The position numbers and the translations under genes were made by a program. Shown here piece by piece: positions 1 through 12,540 of a stretch of DNA of 64,000 nucleotides. A model generated the notes under the pieces. The model was given only the letters and a program-made list of their open reading frames with translations. It ran no database searches and was not told the DNA's origin. The stretch is from Siphonodentalium dalli (Eukaryota > Mollusca > Scaphopoda > Gadilida > Siphonodentaliidae): NCBI GenBank assembly GCA_032622095.1, contig CP136065.1, positions 215,676,151-215,740,150 on the forward strand, written 5' to 3'. How positions within the stretch are numbered: position 1 is the first letter of the stretch; every line of letters begins with the position of its first letter.

Positions 1-895
1 CAATAAAAGCATGAATCTTCGAGATTTGGCCCTGCTTAGCAACGGTTGCTAGGCAACTACCCGAAAGTATAAAATGTTCATATAAGGATGTATTACAGTA
101 TTTCTTTCAACATTAGTTGTTGTGAATTGTATATTTGAGGTATATTTGTGACATAGGATGAATTATAAAGACTTGTGACCTTGTTTTCTGTCATAATGTC
201 CATAAATTTCAAATATCGATATCTGATAACTCTGAGCTTTGATGGATGGGTTCCTTCAAATATGTTTTACCCCCGAATCCGATGAAATAGTCATTTAGGA
301 GAGTTACTTCAGACTATGCTTTTTTAAATACATTGTGGTCCATTTCCAGTCGAACCACACTGAATAACATTTGTTTTCTTCATTGGGATGGAATATTTGT
401 TGCTGTTTTATTCTACATTGTAATATACAGGGGTTTATGTTATGTCATGCAATTAAACATTTAGCTCAACATTATGAAACAAATGAAGCTTCCTCTCATA
501 TAGAGCCAATACAATAACCAATTATATGATTGGAATTTTGTGAGACATTTTTAATTATTCCAGTAGTTCTTGGTATCTACATGTAAATATTGTTTTAATA
601 TATATTTCAAGATCTCAAATGAATTAAAATACATTGTGTTTGTCATCTATTGATAACTGTTCAGATTGTGTATACAATAAAGATGATATGTTAAAATTCA
701 CGATTTTTCGCCACAGGGACGGGCGGGTCACCAGAAAATCAGGGCTTTTTTATATTGGCCTAATAGATCCAGAGAAATTCTTTGTTGAAAATGGCTTATA
801 TTTTTCTGTCTGAATTGACGAACAACGAGCGTGTGGCTCTTATAGGCACGGGTGGCGTTCTTTGCAGAAATATTAATATTTTTTCAAATCTCCAT
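1..895. repeat. Dispersed repeat fragments (families Y and W), otherwise gene-free
   Basis: No gene is visible. Bases about 8-203 closely match 4672-4853 in the same orientation; both carry TGCTTAGCAACG and GGCAACTACCCGAAAG and continue similarly for about 180 bp, which marks a dispersed family I call Y. Bases about 205-300 match the right half of the TTAA element at 26836-27315 (shared CTCTGAGCTTTGATG and a CCCCGAA block), called W. The rest to 895 is AT-rich with nothing recognisable. Confidence 0.55.
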
Positions 896-1262
896 CAACA
901 GAAGGAATATTAAAATATATATAGTTTTGTTCATATGCCAAACATAATCAGTACGTAAATAGTATATTGTCGTCAAGGCGTACGATGGTGTACGTAAGCA
1001 AGAGCCTGTTCGTGTTACAGAAGTTGTGCTTCTGTTTACATAACACAGCGCAATTATATTGGTTAATCACACAAAATGATATAAACGCTCTTTATTATTT
1101 CCATATCAGGAAAACATTAACAAATAATGCTCTTTATGTTTGCCATATCCGGATCTTAAAAAAAAGCCAGGTAACGTAACGTCTTTTGCTTTTGTTTACA
1201 TAACAAAGGAAAAACAATTGACAATAACATACAATGCCGCCCGTATATTAAAATCCATGTTT
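896..1262. repeat. Copy 1 of a long-range inverted repeat (mate near 59780-60125)
   Basis: About 350 bp here reappears as the reverse complement near 59780-60125. Shared landmarks in order are the AATATTAAAATATATATAG stretch, ATCATATGCCAAACATAATC-like sequence, CTGTTTACATAAC, the AAACGCTCTTTAT blocks and CAATTGACAATAACATA. There is no recognisable protein; the 70-codon open frame inside is not conserved in character. It may be a dispersed element in two opposite insertions or an arm of an old inversion. Confidence 0.6.
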
Positions 1263-1941
1263 TGATACCAATAGCTCAAACCATATGCAAATATAATAAA
1301 TTTCCCATGTTGATAGTGATTTTTTTTTATTTGACAGCAATAAAATGTTACGAATATCCCTTCACCAAAATATTTCAACAATCAGTGCTGGTGCAATTGT
1401 TCTCGGGGGACTGCAGATGGGGTTGAAAATTTATCCGTTTATTGCATGTGTAGTGTATGCGTAACTAGGCCCCATTGCTTTTTAATCAAGCAACCGTATT
1501 TAAACGATAATAATATATTCTTTTCAAAAATGCATATTTTCCATTCCGGACGTCACACAACACAAAACTCAAAGGACATTACTTAATTCGATCCATGTCA
1601 AAATAAAATAGAGTTATTCCTCCTTAATTGAAAATGAGATAATACAGCATGAATCAATTGACACAATTCGCATATTGAACTGGTACTGATCATAATTACG
1701 AATAGATATTAGTAGTCGTATATTTGTTGGACGATCCAAAAAATGTACGAAAAATTGACGACTACAAGTCAGTTTGTGAGAAAATAGTGCCATTCAAACT
1801 TCTTGCCAACCGCAGCAATTAGGTCACATGGTTCTGTTTGTCGTGATTGTTGTGTACTTTATTATGCTGTTATCAGGTCATATTCAATGGTTCGGTCGAT
1901 GACTGCATGCAAAGCTCGTGTGCCCATGCGTGGCTTATTAT
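1263..1941. other. Gene-free stretch
   Basis: AT-rich DNA with no supported gene, repeat array or RNA. The short open frames are uncharacteristic. Confidence 0.5.
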
Positions 1942-2430
1942 CGAAACGGTAATCGTAACTACGGATATGGCAAAACGACAACTGATAGAAAGTACGCAAA
2001 TTCGAAACGGTAATCGTAACTACGGGTATGGCAAAACGACAACTGATAGAAAGCAAGCCTTGAAATAGGGTGTCTGTCATTTGCAGAATGAGGTCCCCCA
2101 GAGGGTGAATTTAGTGATGCTACCCCGCATAGCGGGCTAGCATCACCAAATTCACCCTCTGTGGACCTCATTCTGCTTACACCTCAGCAGAATGAGGTTC
2201 CCAGAGGGTGAATTTAGTGATTTTACCGCGCATAGCGGGCTAGCATCACCAAATTCACCCTCTGGGGACCTCATTCTGCTTACACCTCAGCAGAATGAGA
2301 TTCCCAGAGGGTGAATTTGGTGATGCTAGCCCGCTATGCGGGGGTAGCATCACTAAATTCACCCTCTGGGGACCTCATTCTGCAAATGACAGACACCCTA
2401 TTTCAAGGCTTGATAGAAAGTACGCAAATT
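1942..2430. repeat. 61-bp tandem duplication, second unit split by a foldback element
   Basis: A unit starting CGAAACGGTAATCGTAACTA begins at 1942 and again at 2003 (period 61 bp). The first unit continues uninterrupted through ACTGATAGAAAG into TACGCAAATT. The second is broken after GATAGAAAG at 2053 by the element at 2054-2412 and resumes at 2413 with ATAGAAAG and TACGCAAATT. The first unit therefore shows the empty target site. Confidence 0.8.
2054..2412. mobile_element. Foldback / MITE-like element with 8-10 bp target duplication
   Basis: A 359-bp insertion starts CAAGCCTTGAAATAGGG and ends with the reverse complement. The terminal arms run through the CAGAATGAGGTCCCC motif. The interior consists of alternating copies of GAGGTCCCCAGAGGGTGAA and its reverse complement around GCATAGCGGGCTAGCATCA, so the whole element can fold into several nested hairpins. 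ATAGAAAG flanks both sides; because the ends read CAAG and CTTG the duplication is 8 to 10 bp. That length suits hAT (8) or Mutator-like (9-10) elements. It encodes no protein and is non-autonomous. Decayed relatives lie at 29221-29560. Confidence 0.75.
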
Positions 2431-2640
2431 CTAGTGACATAGTACCCTATTCCTAATTATTTTCAATAGCAATTCATTATGCGAAATGTGTCCAGTTTAT
2501 ATCGTGTTAATTTATGTGGTATATTGTGTAATTTCTGGAATAAACAATATGCGACATTCTAGGTATATCCACGCGATTCCACAAAAAATAAAGGCACAGA
2601 TGCCCTTCGCGGTGGGTATGCTGATAAAGGGTAGGGTTCT

Positions 2641-3540
2641 CTATTCCGAAGGTTCGCTATTCCGAAGGTTCACTAATCCGAAGGTTCACTAATCCGAAGG
2701 TTCACCAATCCGAAGGTTCACTATTCCGAAGGTTCGCTATTCCGAAGGTTTTCTATTATGGGAGTTTTTAGCCAGAAATGAATCAAAATTTGCCCCCCCC
2801 CCGTACATTTATACACCCCAATATAATATCTAATTTGTCCCAGATGTCGGTTATTAATAGCAAGAAGACAGCATCAGTTTATCATTTTAATATTATAGAA
2901 AGTTGAAAACACAATGACTGAAATAAACTACAAGTTAGAGATGCATTCTACCCGAACTGGCAATCTGTACTTGAAAGAAACATCAACATTAAAATCAAAA
3001 CAAAGTCAGAATTGCAGTTAGGTCCATTCAGCGGTATTCTGCTATACAGTAAGTTATAGCGCTCCAGTATTGATTGACCGTAAGAGCCCCACTGTTATAG
3101 TCCGCCTTTAGAATTTGGGACATTATACTAATCAAAATAACTCCTATGTAAATCATTTATAAATCAGATGATTTATTGAAGTTATGTCTACGTAAAATAA
3201 CACTTCCTAAAACGACATATATGTCGTTTTAGTCTTCAGCCGATAGACGGCATATATGTCGTTCTACTCGCCAAATATAAAAGGGTTAAATCTCAAGGAA
3301 ACCCACGAAAACAAAAATCACATTAATTTTTTTAATGTTTTAAGTTATTTCCTTCATAAAAAGAGTCTTCGTACTAAAGAACCCTCTCAATACTTTAGAA
3401 TATAGAATTCACTTTTAAAATAACAAAAACCTTCGGAATAGCGAACCTTCGGAATAGTGAACCTTCGGAATAGTGAACCTTCGGATTAGTGAACCTTCGG
3501 ATTAGTGAACCTTCGGAATAGCGAACCTTCGGAATAGAGA
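2641..3540. mobile_element. Element with minisatellite inverted ends (CCGAAGGTTC repeats)
   Basis: Bases 2641-2750 hold about seven tandem units of roughly 15-16 bp of the form CTATTCCGAAGGTTCG. Bases about 3429-3537 hold the same units inverted, with the same order of variants (CTATT and CTAATC). The two short open frames reading in from each side therefore end in the same peptide. The ~680-bp interior shows ATATGTCGTTTTAG-type short inverted repeats (near 3220-3260) but no gene. DNA transposons whose terminal inverted repeats are minisatellites are known (Rehavkus type). I see no transposase or clear target duplication, so this is a structural analogy. Confidence 0.6.
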
Positions 3541-4869
3541 CATGTTCCCCATTGGTTACAGTAATAATTTATGCATATTGTGATAGCTTCATACGGGTAC
3601 ATCAAACTTGGATAAAACTGTCGAAAAGGCACAATACCCTGAGAAATAACTGTTACCATGGAAACGATATTGAAAAAATACAAAAAATGGCATTATTGGA
3701 AAGAAATGAAGTCCAATAACCCTTGCAACACAATATAACTTTCTGAAATTTGTTTTCTATGACATGCACTTTTAATCCAGACTTCTTGATAGGGTCACTG
3801 TTGAGGTTTATTCAGCTGTTGTCATGGAAACGGACCAAATTTCGTCAAATAATCAGAAATAATGAAATTTTGTCCATAAACCGGACATTACGTGTAATGA
3901 AGCAAAACATATTATGGCAACGCGTTATAGATGTCTCAAACCCTTTTTCAACCATAACTATGTTCCAACCAGTATTAAACAGGATGCACATATAGGTTAT
4001 AATAGTCCATGAGCCAGGACCGATAATGGTACCATTTTGGTGGGCAAATTCTATCAACATTTTTCTCAAAGCTTTTAAGCTCAAGTTTATATGATGGCTG
4101 GGGCCCACTGTGGCAGCGTAGCTTAGTGTGCAAAATCTGTGTTTCCATGGCAACGGATGGTGTTTTTGGCCAGTGTAAAAAATATGCCTATAATGGTCTA
4201 CAACTAGAAAGTTCAATGCAGTAATTATATCTTTGCATTCGTATGGGGTGACACCCTTGGCGGGCTTTCTTTTGGCACGAGAGATTTCATCTCTAGAGGT
4301 CAAGGTCATACACAAAGTTCAAGGTCATTCACCAAAATATTAGCTTTTTCATATCGGGTCATACATGTTCTACCCACTGATTTTATAGATCAGTTTTGAA
4401 TACGTTATCTTTGCTCCTAAATAATCTGTAGCGTATGTTCTACATGGTGAACTGCATTATTGTTGAAACCGACATGTCAGTCATGAGATATAGGCCTTTA
4501 AACTTGGTGACCATTTTCCACAATGGGTCAAAATAAGTTAGTTCACAATATATCATGCTTCTGTGTAGTCCAGGCGATTGGTGCATGGGAATGTAAGAAA
4601 TGCACAACTTATGATAAAGGCATGAAACTTCCAATATATGTTCCTTGGACCTTACTGACCATTTTCAGATATGGAACCCGCCGAGATTTGGCGCTGCTTA
4701 GCAACGCTGTCTAGGCAACTACCCGAAAGTATAAAATGCTCATTACAGTATTTCATTCAACTTAAGTTCTTTTGAATTGCATATTTGAGGTATAGTTGTG
4801 ACATAGGATGAATTACACAGACTTGTGTCCTTGTTTCCTATCACAATGTCCATCACAACCGTTGCTATG
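3541..4869. repeat. Family Y dispersed repeat, long copy
   Basis: Blocks of this stretch recur elsewhere. The module around 3553-3740, with TTACCATGGAAACGATATTG, is repeated at 12246-12420 and inverted at about 16800-16990 and 17330-17535. The block around 3990-4060, with TCCATGAGCCAGGA, is inverted near 12090-12160. The block at 4480-4740 is inverted near 11120-11680. The 156-codon minus-strand frame at 3845-4315 lies wholly in this repeat and has no recognisable domain. The family is longer than 1.3 kb and encodes nothing I recognise. Confidence 0.6.
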
Positions 4870-5366
4870 CAGCTACCCAGTCAGTAAAATGTATAATTCG
4901 CACTCTTCTGGGTGGCATTTTGGGACCAGAATTGATGGTAGATTTGTCTGAAAATACATTTTACATATCGTCGGCTGTATTCAAAGTAGACCCCGAAGCC
5001 ACGACAAATAGTTTTCGCGACTGGCTCAACCGATTTCGTGGCTGGTTAACTTGCTTAGCCGGCTCAGTCCCGACGTTCGTGGCTGACGAAATATGGCGGC
5101 TCAGCCAGCTGAGACGTTTCCGAAATATTCCTAATCCCCGGTATTGACCCCGTTTGCATTAGCGTTTGTGGTGAACCCGTGGAATTCCAGACCACACGTA
5201 ATCTTTTGATGTTGGGCTTTTCCACTATGGCAAAAATACCCGCATGGTTATACTATGTAGTTTCCCATCTAATCGGTATAAGTTACATTGGGACTTCTGT
5301 CGACTTCAGACTGCTATCATCACCGACACCTTGCATCATTGTATCATTGCATAGTGAATCCGATAG
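4870..5366. other. Gene-free stretch
   Basis: No supported gene or repeat. A locally GC-richer patch at about 5000-5120 gives a 75-codon frame with no recognisable character. Confidence 0.4.
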
Positions 5367-5748
5367 TCTCCTATATATTTTGAAGACCTCTGTATGTCTG
5401 TCTGTCTGTCTGTCTGTCTGTATGTATGTCATTTATACAACTCTACGATTCTCGACCGATCGGGACGAAACTTGGTACGTGTGTGTAGTTTGACCAGGCG
5501 GTCGTCAACGTCGTATTGGTGAGCCCGTGCGGCGCCCGATTCGCGCATGCGCAGACGAGATCTCGGAAACGGGTGGAGCTATCGACTTGAAATTTGGTAT
5601 GTGAATGTATCTTGCCCCGGATACGAATTTTGTCGGGTCGCCGAGCCCGTGCGACGTAAGCTTCGCGCATGCGCAGACCATATCTCGGAGCTATCGACTT
5701 GAAATTTGGTTTTTGAATAGCCCGGACAACGTCGGGCTCATCGGCTAG
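5367..5748 (+). mobile_element. Helitron-like non-autonomous element, copy 1
   Basis: It begins TCTCCTATATATTTTGAAG followed by a TCTG/TATG microsatellite. It ends with a hairpin (AGCCCGGAC-AAC-GTCGGGCT, one bulge) then CATCGGCTAG. A TC start, a short hairpin near the 3' end and a CTAG terminus are the Helitron signature. The interior has two related blocks containing CGCGCATGCGCAGAC, CTCGGAAACGGGTGGAGC and CGACTTGAAATTTGGT. The 5' flanking base is G, not the expected A, so the exact 5' end is less certain than the 3' end. No Rep/helicase is encoded. Confidence 0.65.
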
Positions 5749-6136
5749 TCTCCTATATATTTTGAAGACCTCTGTCTGTCTGTATGTATGTATGTCTGTA
5801 TGTATGTCATTGATACAAATCTACGATTCTCAACCGATCGGGACGAAACTTGGTACGTGTGTGTAGTTTGACCAGGCGGTCGTCAACGTCGTATTGGCGA
5901 GCCCGTGCGGCGCCCGCTTCGCGCATGCGCAGACGAGATCTCGGAAACGGGTGGAGCTATCGACTTGAAATTTGCTATGTGAATGTATCTTGCCCCGGAT
6001 ACGAATTTTATCGGGTCGCCGAGCCCGTGCGACGCCAGCTTCGCGCATGCGCAGACCAGACCTCGGAAACGGGTGGAGCTATCGACTTGAAATTTGGTTT
6101 TTTAATAGCCCGGACAACGTCGGGCTCATCGGCTAG
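5749..6136 (+). mobile_element. Helitron-like non-autonomous element, copy 2 (head-to-tail)
   Basis: A near-duplicate of 5367-5748 starts directly after its CTAG end with TCTCCTATATATTTTGAAG. It ends with the same hairpin and GGCTAG, followed by T at 6137 as expected for insertion into AT. Both interior blocks are present here, with the full GGAAACGGGTGGAGC segment in each. The perfect abutment makes a tandem array of two Helitron-like units. Confidence 0.68.
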
Positions 6137-8980
6137 TAATGATATATAATAATTCAAACTATTTTCTATCTCTTCTACAGGTTATGTGCATATATTGACA
6201 AATGCCAGCGATGTCCGAGACTGGGTCGTGTCGATATAAACAATTTATACTTTAACCCTTGCAATACCGAATGGATGCACCCATTAAGTTGTATGAAAGC
6301 ATGCATTGTGATTAAGGGGCCGGTGTTCTGATAATATAACAACCGTGGCATGTCCATGCGAGTATGCCAATATTAGGCAATGCGGTTTAGTTCTTTGCGA
6401 TGCACAGTACAGTTGAGCTTGACATATAAGCCCATGCACACGGCTCAGCCGTTTTACAATTCCGACGGCGGAGATTTTTGTTATGTGGCTGGCGTTAGAG
6501 ATACTATGGCTGGCGGCGGCTTGTGGTCAATATGGCTGGCAGCGGCGGCGTGCGATGGCGGCTTCGGGCTCTAATTCAAAGACCTCGTAAAACGATTTTT
6601 CGCGCGAAAAGTGTTTTTCTCGAATTCGGAATCTACGTATCAAAATACATCAGATAAATTCTCATCAGGACCGAAATCCAATGATCAGAAATCAGAGTTT
6701 TAGGCATATGACTTAACCTCGTATTTTCAGTGAACTTTTTTGACAGTTCAGAAAAGACGTAAAAATTATACGAGGTTTCTCAGCAAGAACAGCGGCCACG
6801 CTGTTGACACAGACGTCATATAAATTACGTGCCAAAAAACTTTGCATTATAGTCAAGGCGCGGATGGAGGGGGTGTTATATTATTATTGGGACAAGTGTT
6901 ATATGTTGGCAACATTATCACTGATTCCGAATCCCGTTTGCCGCACAGAAAAAAGTTGCAGCCAAAATACTAAGGATATCGGTCCTATTTCCAAGGTCGT
7001 CCCTCGAAATTTAACGACGTTTTTGCCGACTACTGTAGAGTGGTTACTGCAACAAAAAACGTCCATAGATAGTCAACTGTCGAGTGAATCGTCTTAGAAT
7101 GAACGAATACAACATGTGTTGATATGTTCTGAATGCAGTTGATATGTTCTGAATGTAGTTGTCGATTTCTCTACTATAATGACATCGTGACGACTGCAAA
7201 ATATTTTTCGTGACAATTTGAAGAAATGTTCCCTTTTCAACTATATTTGAAAGAACACTATACTATAGATCAGGTAGTATTACATGTCATTATAATATAA
7301 TGCGATTGCGCATTTATGGATAGTTCCCGAGTAAAAGCCGGAATGCTAACCCTCACCCAAAGGAGAACAACTGGCAGGCGCTGTCCATACGATATTTAGC
7401 CTATCGATTTCGTCAATATAGAGACTGAGTCATTCGTTGAGAAATATAAAATTAGCTATTCCAATTCGTTCCAGAGCTATATAAATTACTGTTTTATGGA
7501 TATCTGAGTTTAACACTTGGAATTTCGTGAATGCATTACTGGGCCATGATTAATATACGCCCTCATTCTACGCGATTCGATCCAGGCCCCACACATAACC
7601 CTTAAAGCCCGAAAACTAACTTGACCATCGTGCATCTTTTATTAAACTTTACACATTTGAACTGTTCGATATTAACACGAAACAAAACTGGATATGTAGA
7701 TACCAGACAAGATGGCGACGGACCAAGATGACCGCATTTCCGGGGACCACGGGGATATACTCCACTCATTTCGATCTCATCTTAAGTTACAAATATGACA
7801 GAAAACATGCAATACAACTTAGTATTTGTGTTACAATGACGTATTGGTTTTTACATTCGAAGTTCACACAATATGACAGATATACGTTACGTATATCTGT
7901 CACTTCTTGTGAAATTCGTTTGTAAAAATAAAAAATGGCGGTCAAAATCCTGGTGCAATAAAATTGGGAAATTTCGTTAAATTTAATCATTCTTTACTAT
8001 TTATACCTATATTATACCTATCTATAAACCTATAGTATTAAATGACCAGTTGCGCAACCAGATATGATGTCCAATCCAAATCCGATTATTGTGTGCCATA
8101 TCACGAGGATTTGGCCTTTGTGTGTCCTTCAAAATCGAATTTCGAAGTATGTGTACTAAATTTCTAAACAAATTATCAATGTTTACTTAAATGTCCCGAA
8201 TAGAGCACACGTATAGTGATATGTATATCAGTTATGGACCACATTGCCTGTTTGAGTAGAAATTAAGCCACCACTATAAAAAAAAAGTGGACAAAATGGC
8301 GACAAAGGTATCAAAATTATGCAGTTTATGCTAAACGTCACCAGTTCGTGTCCATCTGTACGAAAACTATTCCCAGATGAAATACTCGCTCTGTTTTAAC
8401 TGAGGCTGTAGACAGAGGGTAGTTCTATCAGGAAGTAAACAATTTATACGCATATGTTGGCTCCTGGGAGTCTGGTATACTTTGCAATAGTCGGCTGGCA
8501 AATACAATTTGTTATTGTGACCCCCTACTCTATCTGAAATCTTGAACATACCACGAACTAAAATTATGTATACGTTTTAGCAGAGGGTGTGGAGAAAAGG
8601 TTATTCGATCAGGAAATATTTAATTACTTTGGAGGGCTCGTTTTCCGAAAGCCTGCGAACACACAAAGAACTGAATATTATGACAACGTTCTATCAGCTA
8701 CACATCACACTATTTTGCTTTTGATTTAGATATACTGGTATATAAAACGGAGAGAACTGCCACCTTGTTGAGACTATAGTGGGGATTCAGTTGAACATAA
8801 TATTTATTTTCTATATATTACTTATTATTTAGAGGGACACTAACAATCACCTTAACAACAAGGGTTTGATATGTATGAGACTCTATTTAGACAGTCTGTT
8901 ATATGTTGTTTATAATAATATTTCTGTCCTACAAAGTCGATGTAGATGCATGTTTGTTTATAGCTGTTTATTTATACTAT
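6137..8980. other. Long gene-free stretch
   Basis: No convincing exon, RNA or transposon. A short GC-rich GGCGGC patch lies at about 6463-6572. A 22-bp direct duplication around GTTGATATGTTCTGAATG lies at 7116-7158. Several open frames of 60-97 codons have no domain and are not supported. Confidence 0.45.
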
Positions 8981-10494
8981 CTGTTTTTGTTGTTGTTGTT
9001 GTTGTTGTTGCAACTTGGGGTTTGGAACCCTGATAACGTCTTTAATCACTTCAGCAATGCCCCGGGCCAAATTTCAGCAGACGAGTCATATTGGGTCCCA
9101 TTATGTTCAATTGGGAAATTTTGTAAAGTTCTTAACAAAAATATGTAATTTTTCAACCAAAAACTTTATGGGGGAGGGGTAGCTAAAATCCATTAATTCA
9201 CAAACAGTTGTAAATTTCTGCTACATTCTGTCTACATATGCTTTTTAGATAACTGCTACACCATATGGATTAAATAGTTTGGCGTTATTGTAATATCCAT
9301 TTGAATGATAATGTTTGGAAACAAAATATTTTTGTGAAAAACAGCGATTTTTCAGCAAAAAATAAATGTTTCGGCTCCAAATGACAGGACAATCCAAATT
9401 AACCAATATTTTTTTTCATATCAAGTAGAGATATGATATGATGTAGTAATGTTAACACCAACAATGTTGGCAAATAAGTTATGACATAGCCGCAAGCCTC
9501 GCTTTACCAAAATCGTTAATTTATGGAAAAAGTAACTGGTGGATATCGTTCATCGTCGATTTGGCAATAGCACCACCAATTCCGTTATTTTTCACTATCA
9601 TTTTCCTGAACAATATATATTTCTTCTTTTAAAAAAAGTTGTTTTTCAACTTGTTCTACCGAGGGTAGGGGTATCTCGAAAACTAGTACTCTTTTTCGAT
9701 TTGGCAGCTGCACTTTTTCGATTTGGCCGGGTCACCATCCCAAAATTGGTCCAGTGGTCTGGGAGAAAAATCGCGAACTGACAAACAGATAGACATAATG
9801 ATGTTACTCTTTTTAAAACTTATAGATATTTCCGCGATATAAGAGACCCAATAGTGTAGTCTATTTGTTTATCGAAGTGGGACCACTCTTGTCGGGAATG
9901 GGGATCACAGGAGGGTACATCACAATTGATAAAACATTCTTTTCGCTACCAGCGTATATGTGTGTCGCCATCATACTATGAATTAACGATGTGTCGGAAC
10001 ACGACATGGGAATGGTTGTTTGACGTCACGACGAATTGTTCATGATTCTATTCACAATCTTATATGCACCTGTGCATTCTGGATAACTGAATAATTTAAC
10101 TGCACCAAGTTCACATTTTTATCTTGCATCAACCGGCGTGAATTAATATAAAGAGACCAATGGTCTTTTTGCAGTTCTTTGCGTGATACCATTAGTCTTA
10201 TCAGAATGCACCAATTGACCAGTTCCTGCAACTAACCGTATATCACTGTTCTGACGGAAAAGTGCTGAATTGTTCATTACCATTGGCACTGGGTGGTGAA
10301 TTGCGACGCAAGAAATTGTCCGCGACCGATAAATTCTACTGCCCGTGCATTTATGACAAAAAGTTAAAAAGTTTTGTTTAATGACTTACATATATGGTGG
10401 CTGAAAACTATAACGTCACACCGTGAATAAACTAATTTAAATTATACGTTGAATTATGCGATTGTTCATCATACTATTATTTCAAATATAGATT
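8981..10494. other. Gene-free stretch with a (TGT)n microsatellite
   Basis: A TGT/TTG trinucleotide run sits at about 8984-9010. The rest shows no supported gene or repeat. Confidence 0.45.
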
Positions 10495-10880
10495 GTGTTA
10501 TAGATTCGAAAACTACTCGACCTATCCGACTCAAATTTGGTATGTAGGCTTACTTTGATACGGGGAACAACATGGGCGGGTCCAATTTCACATGCGTCCG
10601 CTTTCTGACCTTGACCTCGCTCATATACGCTCGCATAGGCATGTTTCTGGACCTCAACCAATCCGACTCGAGTTTGGTATGTAGGCCTACATGTACTTTG
10701 ATCCCGAGAACAATATGGGCGGGTGCAATTTCACATGTGACAATGTCCTTGACCTTGTCCTCGCTCATATACGCTCATATAGGCATGTTTTTGGACCGAT
10801 CTAACAATAGTTTGTCCAGGCGGAGGAGATCACACATAAATCCCTAAATAGCCCGGACGAAGTCGGGCACATCGGCTTGT
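10495..10880 (+). mobile_element. Helitron-like fragment, degenerate 3' end
   Basis: Two tandem blocks of about 160 bp share TCCGACTC(A/G)A(A/G)TTTGGTATG, CCTTGACCTCGCTCATATACG and ATAGGCATGTTT. They are followed by the hairpin AGCCCGGACGAAGTCGGGC and ACATCGGCTTGT. The terminus matches the copies at 5748 and 6136 except CTTG for CTAG. The same blocks occur inverted at 39060-39300. The 5' TC end with its microsatellite is not visible, so this copy is truncated. Confidence 0.5.
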
Positions 10881-12420
10881 GTTACATATTTAATAATGTG
10901 GGGTGTGCTGTATCTAAAACAATACATTTTCTTGTTCGGGTAGCTGCATGGCAATGGTTGTTATGGACAACATGATATAAAATGATATCACAAACCATTA
11001 CATGTTATCATATGTGACAACTAAACCTCCAATATGTAAATAATAATTACTATTGTTTAAATGCTGTAAACCATCACCATAAGATACATTTTATTATTTC
11101 GGGTAGTTGCCGAGCATCCGTTGCTGGGGAGAGTCCCATCTCGATGGGCCCTATATCTGAAAATGATCAGTATGGTGCAAGGAACATAATTATGTGCCAA
11201 GTTTCATGCTTTTATCATAAGTTGTGTAATTTTGTCACCAAGCTCATGGACATGGTGTAGAGTATAGAGTTAGATACTTATAGTGGGATCCCTTCAGGGT
11301 TGAATCTTGGCTTTAGTGACTAAAGCATGACAGTTCAAATACAAGGTTCGTTGATTTCAACTGCGGCCTTTTTTACTTTTCTTTAAATATATGGTGCCGT
11401 TGTCATGGAAACCTGAATTTATAACGACATTGGACCACCACCCCCACATGGGCACGTCCCCCAAAACGTTTTCCCTATAACTAACCAACATATATATGTA
11501 AAATTTTCATGCTTTAGTCAATAAATTCACAATTCAGCCCTTAAAGGACCCCAGATAACTAAATAACTCTATAATATACACAAAAGCAGGATATCTTGGG
11601 AAATAAATGATTTTGACCCATTTTGGAAAATGGCCACAAGGTTTAGAGGCCTATATCTCACGACTGACTTATCGTTTGCAACAATAACACAATTCTCCGT
11701 GTAGCCTATATGCTCTAGATTATTTCCGAGTAAAGATAACATATTCAAAACTGTTATAAAACGCAGCGGGTTGAAAATGTATGACCCGATATGAACAAAG
11801 CCAATATTTTGGTCAATTACCTTGACCTTTGTATGTTACCTTGACCTCTAGATGTGAAATCTTCAGTGTCAAATGAAAGCCCACCAAGGTTGGCACCCCA
11901 TATCAATGCCAACATAGAGTTGACGCATTAAACTTTCTTGGTATAGACCATTATAGGCATATCTTTTATACCGGCCAAAAACACCATCCGTTGCCATGGA
12001 AACACACATTTACCACACTAAGCTACACTGACCCAGTGTACCCCAGCACTGACCAAAACTTCAGATTAGGAGCTTTGTGAAAACCTTTGGTAGAATTTGC
12101 CCACCAAATTGGTACCATTTTTTATTTTTGGGGAGCCTGGCTCATGGACTATAAGGGTTGTATTGCCATTTTGTGGTGAAAATGGTGATTTTTACCAAAA
12201 ATACGATAATTTTGTAATTGGAACATTTATTAGGTACATGTACTACATTGGTAACAGTAATAATTTATGCGTACTGAAACAGCTGCATATGTCTACTTAA
12301 AATGCATTTTGATTAGACTGCCGAACATGCCCAATACCGTGAGAAATACCTGTTACTATGGAAACGATATTGAAAAAAATACTAAATGAAGTCCTATAAT
12401 GCTTGCGACACAATATAACC
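10881..12420. repeat. Family Y dispersed repeat
   Basis: Most of this stretch is reverse-complementary to 4000-4870: GGGTAGTTGCCGAGCA near 11100, CCTATATCTGAAAATGATCA near 11149, CATGGAAACACAC near 11995, and the TTTGCCCACCAAATTGGTACC block near 12096. At about 12246 it switches to the same orientation as 3553-3740 (ATGGAAACGATATTGAAAAA). Family Y copies are therefore chimeric or internally inverted. No protein is recognisable. Confidence 0.55.
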
Positions 12421-12540
12421 ATCAGCATCATCATCACCGCCATCATCACCACATCATCAGCAGCATTATCGTCATCATTACCATCGTTGCCGCCCGTCAT
12501 CGTCACCGCTATCAGAACATCATCATAGCAATGGAACGCC
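12421..12540. repeat. (CAT)n-type microsatellite
   Basis: An imperfect CAT/CAC/CAG trinucleotide tract. It drives the His-rich and Asp/Met-rich open frames on the two strands, which should not be taken as genes. Confidence 0.8.

Noticed and set aside
4100-4160. tRNA-like box A (GTAGCTTAGTG)
   Set aside because: No cloverleaf or box B at the right spacing, and it lies in a dispersed repeat.
3845-4315. 156-codon minus-strand ORF
   Set aside because: It lies entirely within the dispersed family Y repeat, shows no domain, and other copies of the region do not keep the frame.
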